From contig NZ_JACFAJ010000002.1 in NCBI RefSeq assembly GCF_014250685.1, forward strand, positions 1 to 39,050: DNA of 39,050 nt, in the 5' to 3' direction. Both the position numbers and the translations under genes were made by a program. The first letter of the stretch is position 1, and every line of letters starts with the position of its first letter. Of this stretch, positions 32,422 through 39,050 are shown in pieces. Under the pieces are notes generated by a model that did no database searches, was not told where the DNA came from, and was given only the letters and a program-made list of their open reading frames with translations. Source of the stretch: Cetobacterium sp. 2A. Its GTDB lineage: Bacteria > Fusobacteriota > Fusobacteriia > Fusobacteriales > Fusobacteriaceae.

Positions 32422-33159
32422 CTATAAGTTTATTAATAAATTTAATTTTGCTTTTGCTAACTCAATTTCGGAACTTCCAAAATCTTCTTGACTCTCAGGA
32501 TTTTTATCTTTAACTTTTATGTTATTCATTAAAAGATTTTGGGGTAATTTATAATTCTTATATAGTTCTCCATCTAAATAAGCTGCTATATCAACTGACT
32601 CTGTTAAAGTCACATTGAAATAATCTTGAGCTGTAAAACCATCAAACCATGTCTCAGCTTTCATAAGTTCTAAAAATTCATCAAAGGTTTTATTTTCTTT
32701 TGCTTTTGTCATATAAGCATTTGCTATCGTGGTATCAAACCTCTCATATAAATTAGCTTGCTCTCTTAAATCATCAGCATTACCTATTGCAAACCCCCAT
32801 GCTTTATGAATCATCAAATAAGCATTCTCAGGAACTATAATCTCATCTCCCGCCATAGCTATAACTGAGGCTATTGAAGCTGCATACCCTTCTACAAAAA
32901 CTCTTTTATGACCTTTATGTCTTACTAACATGTTGTATATTGCTATTCCTGCAAATACACTTCCACCTGGTGAATTAATATAAATATCTAAAGCATCATT
33001 TTCTCCAATTTCATTTAATAACTCATTCACATCAGAGGGTATAACATCACTATTTGACCATCTACTTGATGCAATTTCCCCAAAAATAATAAGATCCACT
33101 GCATTTTCAGTTTTATTTTTTACTTCTAATTTGCCTTTATCTAAATTTAGTATTGGCAT
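32422..33159 (-). CDS. ClpP-like prohead maturation protease
   Basis: 245 residues. ClpP fold with INSPGGSVFAGIAIYNML, catalytic Ser95 in GYAASIAS and His118 in LMIHKAWG. ATG after AAAGGGGGGTGAATAG. Removes the capsid delta domain during head maturation. Located between portal and capsid, as usual. Confidence 0.92.
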   Translation of the reverse strand: MPILNLDKGKLEVKNKTENAVDLIIFGEIASSRWSNSDVIPSDVNELLNEIGENDALDIYINSPGGSVFAGIAIYNMLVRHKGHKRVFVEGYAASIASVIAMAGDEIIVPENAYLMIHKAWGFAIGNADDLREQANLYERFDTTIANAYMTKAKENKTFDEFLELMKAETWFDGFTAQDYFNVTLTESVDIAAYLDGELYKNYKLPQNLLMNNIKVKDKNPESQEDFGSSEIELAKAKLNLLINL

Positions 33160-34409
33160 CTATTCACCCCCCTTTATATACTGTGTTCCTATATTTTCTA
33201 AATTGATTGTAGAACCATTACCTAATAGAGTATCTCCACCTTCTATATATGGAAGATTTAAATCTTCTCGCACCTCATTTGGTGTCATAGCAAAATTAGT
33301 CAAGTATTTACTATAAACTTCAGCTTGGGTTTTATTATCCATTTTGAAGAGAATTTTTTCATTAATTTCTAATCTATATCCTTTATCAATATCCCTTTCA
33401 CTTAACAATTTATATGTTATTTCTTGTTCATACGCTTTAAATAATGGTTGAAGTGTATTTACATAGAAATCTACTTGTTGAGTTTCAGAGTTACTATATG
33501 ATGATTTTGTATAATCATTTATTATGTTTGGCTTTATTCCAAATGCAGCTGCTAATTGTAATGCTGACACTTTATTATTCTCAAAGAATTGTGCATCTGC
33601 TAGCTTCATATCTAGTAATTGAGCTTGCATCCCAAGTGGAATTGGAATAACTTTCCTGACCCTTGAGTTTTTGAGAAATTTTCAAGTTTTAAAGCTATCT
33701 TAGCCTCCGCTCCTTGTTTCAATTCTCCTGTATAATGAACTAAAACTTTAGATCCAAACATATTATTTTTATATAATTTATTTAAAAATCCGATAGAATT
33801 TTTACCACTACTTATTTGAGTTTTTAAAATATCTCTTATTGGAATTCCTGAAAGTCCATCAAAACTAATATGTGTTTTAAAATGTATAATCTCATCCATT
33901 TCAAAGCTATATTGCTTTCCACTTCTGCTATCTGTCCAAACATACCAAAGAGCATTTAATCTACCAAAAATACCCTTATTATCTATCCAAATCTTTACTT
34001 GATTGCTTGGAAGTACCCAAAGATACTTAGGAAATCCATTTCTGTCTGCTTCTATATATATATAGGCATTTCCATGATGTAATTTATTTAGTTCAACTGT
34101 TCCCCAAAATGTTGCAGAACTTATATATGGGTTAGGTCTAAGATTTAAAAGGGTTTCCATTTTAGAATTTATAATCTTTTCTTTCCCCTTTTTTTCTGTT
34201 AAAACTCTAAGTTCCCAGGGCATTTTTGACATTGTATCTGATAAATGTTTTAAACAAATATAATAAATTGTTTCTGATAAATCACTACTATTATCAATGT
34301 TATCTATATTAATTCCATAACCACCTAAAAAATCTCCAAGCTCTTCAAGAGTAAGTCCTTCTTTTTTTTCTGTTTTCATCATATTTTTTATTTTTTCAAC
34401 TATTTTCAT
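33160..34409 (-). CDS. Portal protein (HK97 family), split by a one-base shift
   Basis: The first 259 codons (from ATG 34409 after GGGGGTGAATA) match the portal N-terminus: TIYYICLKHLSDTMSKMPWEL, NPYISSATFWGTVELNKLHHGNAY. The frame then ends at 33612 while another frame carries the remainder (MQAQLLDMKLADAQFFENNK, IAAAFGIKP-like LAAAFGIKPNII, ISMVREDLNLP-like NEVREDLNLPYIEGGD). Adding one A near 33640 (GGAAAG to GGAAAAG) gives KVIPIPLGMQAQLL and a single 416-residue portal. An intact portal is essential, so sequence error or a dead prophage is implied. Confidence 0.85.
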
Positions 34410-36118
34410 TATTCACCCCCTCCATATAATTTATCTAGGTAGTTATCTTCTGCATATTGAGTAATATCAAATTCAAATTCATGATACATAGCTAGTTTAA
34501 ATGAACATAATAGTGCATCAACGGGATCTATTCTTTTTCGTGAAGCATCCTTATCTATTTTTATTAATCCATTATTTTGCTTTATTACAGTATTTCCCAT
34601 AGCATAATTTAGAAGAGGGTTATACACATATATAATATTTCCTGAATATACCTGTTCTCTAAAGCCTTGTGTGCTTTCATTTAGAGACTTATGTGATTGA
34701 AATACCTCTGTTACCTCATATCCTTGCACTTCCAAATCCATCATTATCTTAGAAGCATTTGCGGGATCAAAGCAAAGATGCCTTATTTCCCAATTGTTTT
34801 CTTCACAAGTTTTTATTACATATTGCATAACTTGTTCTTGGTCTACGATAGGGGTATTTGTTATTGTTAAAAATCCTAACTCTTCCCATGTATCATAAGG
34901 AACTTTATCGACTAATTTTCTCTCCATTAATTTATCTCTATTTGGAATAAAGGAGTGACTAAAAATTATATATTTTGCTATTCCATCATCCATTATAGGA
35001 AGTATAAATGATACACTTGTTAAATCTATCTTGGCAGACATGTCAAATCCTACATACACAGCTCTATTTCTTATTTCATATGGTAATTCCTTAACTTGAC
35101 ACTTCTTCCATTTTTCCATATCTATATATCCTAAATCTTTAGCTTGAACCCAAATATTTAAGATTTTTGTTTTAAATGAAATCATCTTTTCAGGAACGCT
35201 TTTAGCAACTTCATAATCAGATGTTATCTTTTCTATCCCCTCTTTGTATGTTGCTCTAAGAGGATTCGCTTTTTTCCAAGTTCTTATATCTCCTATTTCA
35301 TCACCTTTATCAGCTTCACAAATATCTACAAAATACTCACTATTTTCTATATCTAAATTTGGATTTAACAATTCTGAGCAATATTTATATTCCTCTCTAT
35401 AGCAAGGAACATTTAAATCTATTCCTGCTGTTGTTATTATTAACAATAATGACTCTTTAGAGTTACTTCCTAGTGCTAGATCATAGAATTCTGTTGTTGC
35501 ATGTTGATGGTATTCATCTAAAACCAATGCAGCAGGATTAGTTCCATCTCCTGTTTTTCCATCTTGCTTAGATAATGGCTTTAAAAATGATGTTGTTTTT
35601 ATGTGAACTATTTTATCTCTTGTTATTTTGAATTTTGGAGATAAAGAACTCCCAGTAAGCATATTTTGACACTCTGAAAATAGTAATTTTGATTGTTCTC
35701 TTTTTGTTCCTGCACAAAATGTTTCTGCTATCTCATTATTTCTTGTTGCCACTACAGATATTTCATACAGCATACATCCAGCTTGCATTTGAGTTTTGGC
35801 ATTTTTCCTTCCAACCTCTATAAATGCTTTCTTAAATCTTCTATACCCATCTTTTCTTTTCCAAGCATATATTTGACAAACTATAAACTTTTGCCAAGTT
35901 GTTAGCATTATTGGAGTTCCTGCTAATACACCTTTTGAATGGTTAAGGTATGTAAACCATTTAACAATTCGTTGAGCTTCCTCTTCATCCCAAATGAACT
36001 TCTTTTCTTCAACATCTTTTAAAAAACGTTTACAAGCCCATATATGCTTTTGTCCACTTGGTATTACTCCGTCTATACAATCTTTTGAATATTGTACAAG
36101 CTCACTTTTAGTACTCAT
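34409..36118 (-). CDS. Terminase large subunit
   Basis: 569 residues, ATG after GGAGATGTTTA. Packaging motor. The N-terminal ATPase has a deviant Walker A at EVGRKNAKT (about 103-109) and Walker B ALVLDEYHQH, and the C-terminal RNase H-like nuclease begins at VYVGFDMSAKIDLTS with further acids in RHLCFDPAN and RIDPVDALLCSF. Phage lambda/HK97 terminase_1 family. Overlaps the portal start by one base. Confidence 0.93.
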   Translation of the reverse strand: MSTKSELVQYSKDCIDGVIPSGQKHIWACKRFLKDVEEKKFIWDEEEAQRIVKWFTYLNHSKGVLAGTPIMLTTWQKFIVCQIYAWKRKDGYRRFKKAFIEVGRKNAKTQMQAGCMLYEISVVATRNNEIAETFCAGTKREQSKLLFSECQNMLTGSSLSPKFKITRDKIVHIKTTSFLKPLSKQDGKTGDGTNPAALVLDEYHQHATTEFYDLALGSNSKESLLLIITTAGIDLNVPCYREEYKYCSELLNPNLDIENSEYFVDICEADKGDEIGDIRTWKKANPLRATYKEGIEKITSDYEVAKSVPEKMISFKTKILNIWVQAKDLGYIDMEKWKKCQVKELPYEIRNRAVYVGFDMSAKIDLTSVSFILPIMDDGIAKYIIFSHSFIPNRDKLMERKLVDKVPYDTWEELGFLTITNTPIVDQEQVMQYVIKTCEENNWEIRHLCFDPANASKIMMDLEVQGYEVTEVFQSHKSLNESTQGFREQVYSGNIIYVYNPLLNYAMGNTVIKQNNGLIKIDKDASRKRIDPVDALLCSFKLAMYHEFEFDITQYAEDNYLDKLYGGGE

Positions 36119-36579
36119 TAAACATCTCCAAACTCTTTATCTAGTTTTTCATCTATTATTGTAATTATTCCAGAGCCAGCTTTTAATCTTGATTCCATAG
36201 TTAATCCTAACAAAGAACCATACCTTTTCATTTCATCTGAATACTTCAGTTCTAAGCTTACAAGTGGATTTATTTCCTCTACAATCATTACGTCTGTTTT
36301 TAGATTTGTTACAATAGATGCATACCTAGCAAAAGCATTGCAATAAGCTCCCAAATTATTATAATCTAAGTTGCTTATCATAGATTTTTTATTAAACTGC
36401 TCTACAAGTCTTACCCATTCTTTTGTTGCTATCTCGTTTACCAGCCAATCTGGAGGGATTTTAAGTTGTTCATTTCCTACAAAAACCGATTCTTGCTCTA
36501 ACTTTTTTATTTTTATCTCTTCCTGAGTTAAATGTTTTGTTTGTACTTCAAGTGGTTTTCTAATTTTTGACACCTCCAT
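36118..36579 (-). CDS. Terminase small subunit (P27 family)
   Basis: Up to 153 residues. EQLKIPPDWLVNEIATKEWVRLVEQF, NLDYNNLGAYCNAFARYASIV and GLTMESRLKAGSG are typical of P27-type small terminases. The frame can start at ATG 36579, which has no ribosome binding site; GGAGGTG inside it points to ATT at 36564 (protein then starts RKPLEVQTKHLTQEE). Recognises the packaging site. Confidence 0.87.
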   Translation of the reverse strand: MEVSKIRKPLEVQTKHLTQEEIKIKKLEQESVFVGNEQLKIPPDWLVNEIATKEWVRLVEQFNKKSMISNLDYNNLGAYCNAFARYASIVTNLKTDVMIVEEINPLVSLELKYSDEMKRYGSLLGLTMESRLKAGSGIITIIDEKLDKEFGDV

Positions 36580-36664
36580 TTTTTATTTTCAAAAAACTTC
36601 TCAAAGGGAAATTTGCGAAAAGTATTGGAAGGATGCGGTATTGGGCTGTGACCCTAAAACTTTT
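36580..36664. other. Gene-free gap between HNH and small terminase; candidate cos region
   Basis: 85 bases without a gene, notably richer in G and C in its centre (GGAAGGATGCGGTATTGGGC) than the surrounding DNA. Phages that encode an HNH nuclease next to P27 terminase usually cut at a cos site in this place. No direct evidence of a cut site is visible. Confidence 0.3.
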
Positions 36665-37096
36665 TCATATACCCCTACCTTCAGTCTCTACTTCCCACAC
36701 CTGAATAAACTCTCTTATTTCTTTAATTGTCCCTGTTTGATTTGATTCATACAATTTATGTATCTCTCTATGAGCTTCGTCACTTAGATAAACAAGGTTA
36801 GATAATAAAGATCCTTTTAATTTATCTTCTGATAACGGAACTATATGATGAGCTGTTGTTCCTGTCACAACTCTTTTATGTTTGTATAAGCTCCAAAGAC
36901 ATAGATTACTAAATCTGTTCTTACAGGCTTCTCTTAGTCTCTTCCACTCTTTACTATTATAAAAACTTTGATGCTCTCTTTGACACTTATCGTATATCCT
37001 ATTTGATTCAGTCCTTGTTTTCTTATTACATCCATTTGGACACCCTTTAAGATTATAAGAATACACTTTCCTACATCTCGGACATATTCTATTCAT
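36665..37096 (-). CDS. HNH homing-type endonuclease, packaging-associated
   Basis: 143 residues. N-terminal zinc site CPRCRKVY...CPNGC, then YNSKEWKRLREACKNR, and an HNH core TAHHIVPLSED...LSNLVYLSDEAHREIH. Such proteins next to terminase genes are needed for specific cleavage of cos DNA in HK97-like packaging. ATG after GGAGTTGTTGTAG. Confidence 0.9.
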   Translation of the reverse strand: MNRICPRCRKVYSYNLKGCPNGCNKKTRTESNRIYDKCQREHQSFYNSKEWKRLREACKNRFSNLCLWSLYKHKRVVTGTTAHHIVPLSEDKLKGSLLSNLVYLSDEAHREIHKLYESNQTGTIKEIREFIQVWEVETEGRGI

Positions 37097-37665
37097 CTAC
37101 AACAACTCCATAAGCTTTTGCCTTTTCTCTTTTGTTTTCAATTCTATTTTTTTTAATTTTAAATCTACTAAATCCTCATCTAGTTTTATTACTCTTTCTT
37201 TCTCATCTGATAGTATCTGTTCTTTATATGCTTCATATCTTACTAACTTAATCTTGTAGTCAATCTCTTCCTCTGGAGACATTATAGAGTAAAGTTCTTT
37301 AGCAAATCGATAACCATCTCTGTGAGTAGCTATTCTAGTTTTTAAAGCATCTTCTCTCCCTTTGTTTGTAGGTCTTTCTTTTTTTCTTTCTAACTCGATT
37401 AAGTAAGCTAAGGTTGATTTATGAAGATTTTTATAATGACCCTTTATCTCTTCTTTCTCTTCCAAGTGACTCTCTATATCTTTCTCAACTTCCTTCAAGT
37501 AGAGCAGAGATGAGTTTATTCCTTTTACCCACTTTTCTTTACTAGATATGTTCCTTAATGTGCCATAGGATAATCTAAATTCATAGGCTAACTCTTTTAG
37601 ATCTTCTCCATACTCGAATCTTTTTCTTATCTCTTTTTTATTGTAGTAGAAACTTTATTTATCAT
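37097..37665 (-). CDS. Helix-turn-helix phage protein, one frame break
   Basis: The ATG at 37665 opens MINKVSTTIKK; one A missing in the A6 run near 37640 breaks the frame. Repaired, it is 189 residues: EIRKRFEYGEDLKELAYEFRL, then SYGTLRNISSKEKW (a helix-turn-helix like those of small terminases or DNA-binding packaging proteins) and a long charged helix-rich C-terminal part (HLEEKEEIKGHYK, KLKKIELKTKEKRQ). GGAGG lies 12 bases upstream of the ATG. Probably a second small-terminase-like DNA-binding protein or a late regulator. Confidence 0.65.
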
Positions 37666-37680
37666 TGCTATGACACACCT

Positions 37681-37846
37681 CCTATAAAAAGAATTAGTTA
37701 AGTAATAAAAATGTCATTTATATTGGCTATTTAGTTAATAAGGAAAAATCACTACAATTACTTCTTTGAATATTCTCTACAACCTGTCTATTTCCAAAGT
37801 ATTTAAGCTTGTTTTTACGCATCAAAGATTTAACCACTATTTGAAA
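37681..37846. other. Gene-free region between replication protein and late operon
   Basis: 166 bases without a gene. Contains two TTAGTTAA copies near 37692 and 37731 and ends in an 11-bp hairpin (37829-37839 with 37848-37858) overlapping the stop codon of the replication gene. It probably holds the late promoter on the minus strand, but I see no convincing -35/-10 pair. Confidence 0.4.
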
Positions 37847-38872
37847 CTAGTGGTTAAAAATAAATTCCATCAAATAATTCAGTTTTTCTAAATTATTGTG
37901 ATTGGAATAATTCTTTAATATTGTTTTTATTTCTCTTGTTTTATGTGGTTTATCATGTTTATCAACAAGCTCTATCAGAAGAGTATAATCAAATATCCAG
38001 CAATTTTCTTCTAGATGTCTATAGACTCCTCTTTTCGCTTTCTTTCCTAACTCTTTTCCAAATTTATTAGATTTTTTAAAAGCTAGAAACTCTTTCTCTA
38101 AATTAATCTTTATAATACTTTCTAAGTGTTTTATCCCCTCTTCTAAGAGCTTTCTCTTGGTATTCTCTATGAAGATTCCATCTATAAGCTCAAAGCTCCC
38201 TAAAATCGAATTCAAGCTATTATCTTTTCCTTTTTTATTGGTATAATATGAAAAGGTTCTATTTAAAAACTTCCATTCTAATCTTGTTATATCTAACTCC
38301 AAATCTAGTTTTTTAGATTCCTCTGTTTTATCATAAGCAGTAACTAGAGTAGCTCCATAATTCCCTAGAAGAGTCTCATCTTGAAACATCAATCTATAGC
38401 TTTTATTTCTAGTGCATCTACTTATCTTTTTAAAGTGTGGGACCGATATAAAAAGAAGTTTTAATGCTTCTTGAACATCTAGGAAAGCTTTATTAAAATT
38501 AAGATTTATTTCAATATCTTTTATTTTCGCTTGTGCCAACTCTATGTCTATTCCCTTTTCTGAAAGTTCTTTTACTAATATTAAAAGAGCTGCTTCCAAC
38601 TCTATTTCTCTTGAATTATAAATATTATGTCCACTCAAAATCTTATTAGGATTAAATCTCAAATTTTTAAAATACGTTTCTTTTCCACTTGTGTATAATC
38701 GTGTAGTGCTATCCAAGGTATAACTTGGTTCTTCTAAATAGAACTTTTCTTGATAGAACTCTTCTGTTACTTGTTCTGTTATATATAGATTACTATTGTA
38801 GCTAATTTCAAAGTTATATAGAGTTAACCAATCTATACCTATTCTAAATATCTTACTGGTATCTAAATTCAC
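37847..38872 (-). CDS. Putative II/X-family phage replication initiator
   Basis: 341 residues from GTG 38872, which follows GGAGG by nine bases; the longest frame begins at ATG 38941 without such a site. IDWLTLYNFEISYNSN near the start and LRFNPNKILSGHNIYNSREIELE (compare NPxKFLxGHN in gene II/X proteins of filamentous phages) and DITRLEWKFLNR in the middle are the only recognisable features. This suggests a rolling-circle-type initiator. Such proteins also occur on plasmids and phage-plasmids. Located upstream of the packaging module on the same strand. Confidence 0.5.
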   Translation of the reverse strand: MNLDTSKIFRIGIDWLTLYNFEISYNSNLYITEQVTEEFYQEKFYLEEPSYTLDSTTRLYTSGKETYFKNLRFNPNKILSGHNIYNSREIELEAALLILVKELSEKGIDIELAQAKIKDIEINLNFNKAFLDVQEALKLLFISVPHFKKISRCTRNKSYRLMFQDETLLGNYGATLVTAYDKTEESKKLDLELDITRLEWKFLNRTFSYYTNKKGKDNSLNSILGSFELIDGIFIENTKRKLLEEGIKHLESIIKINLEKEFLAFKKSNKFGKELGKKAKRGVYRHLEENCWIFDYTLLIELVDKHDKPHKTREIKTILKNYSNHNNLEKLNYLMEFIFNH

Positions 38873-38950
38873 ATTTATATACCTCCATTCTGCCAACCCC
38901 TTTCCCGAACCTTCCTGTAATTTACACATTGGTTCATCCATATTTTGTTA

Positions 38951-39050
38951 CTAACTAAATGTAGTATTTTCATATTTTTCTATTTGCTCTAAAAGTTGTT
39001 TCATTAAATTTATGTCTCTTTTTAAATCTTCCAGAGTATTTTTTTCATAA
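38951..39050 (-). CDS. 3' end of an unidentified gene (truncated by the window)
   Basis: 33 codons visible, ending YEKNTLEDLKRDINLMKQLL and on to EQIEKYENTTFS, stop at 38951-38953. A helical coiled-coil-like tail. Start lies beyond the right edge. Same strand and just upstream of the replication gene. Confidence 0.45.
   Translation of the reverse strand, partial: YEKNTLEDLKRDINLMKQLLEQIEKYENTTFS

Noticed and set aside
33612..34409. Programmed frameshift in the portal gene
   Set aside because: No canonical slippery heptamer, and both halves are needed in one protein; one missing A explains it.

Overview
The window is AT-rich bacterial DNA with strong AGGAGG-type ribosome binding sites. Its left third is chromosomal housekeeping sequence. 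From about 13.6 kb to the right edge it is a tailed-phage (contractile, PBSX/Xkd-like) late region read almost entirely on the minus strand. Codon use and gene content suggest a low-GC anaerobe such as a member of the Fusobacteriota (Cetobacterium/Fusobacterium-like), with a clostridium as the alternative. This assignment is inference, since there is no rRNA or marker tree here.

Chromosomal part (1-11.63 kb): lon protease (+); a bidirectional terminator; a dnaN (sliding clamp) - corA (Mg2+ transporter) operon (-); a Na+/Ca2+ exchanger gene (+) with three frame breaks; a PotD-like polyamine-binding lipoprotein gene (-) with two; a degenerate UbiB/AarF-type pseudokinase gene (-) with two; then a plus-strand run of SpoU-type RNA methyltransferase, Cof-type HAD phosphatase, NfsA-like nitroreductase and DEAD-box RNA helicase, closed by a strong terminator. 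A small plus-strand accessory segment follows (11.63-13.57 kb): a possible structured RNA, a 71-residue peptide gene, an unrecognised 354-residue gene and a small DNA-binding protein gene.

Phage part, in transcription order (right to left): a II/X-type replication protein, a helix-turn-helix protein, an HNH nuclease, small and large terminase, portal, ClpP-like protease, capsid, head-tail connectors, sheath, tube, a tail chaperone with a canonical -1 frameshift site (A AAA AAC), tape measure, baseplate (XkdP to XkdU equivalents), a set of short fibre proteins, the tail fibre, a site-specific recombinase, a small tail or lysis-region protein, a membrane protein and a holin. No endolysin was recognised.

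The most interesting region is 15.1-18.76 kb. The last fibre gene (18115-18756, -) has a constant 118-residue N-terminus joined at a short repeat (ATTAGAGAATTT, read as Leu-Glu-Asn-Leu) to a variable C-terminus. Downstream lie six further start-less C-terminal cassettes, three on each strand. Each begins at the same repeat in the same reading frame and each ends in its own stop codon. A XerC/D-type tyrosine recombinase gene (R165, H260, R263, H285, Y294) sits beside the array. I read this as a shufflon: a multi-segment DNA inversion system that switches the receptor-binding end of a phage tail fibre among seven alternatives. It is analogous in architecture to the plasmid R64 pilV shufflon, but in a contractile-tailed prophage.

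A caution on quality: several genes, chromosomal and phage, are each split by one or more single-base losses, mostly in short A runs. At least some of these are probably consensus errors rather than biology.
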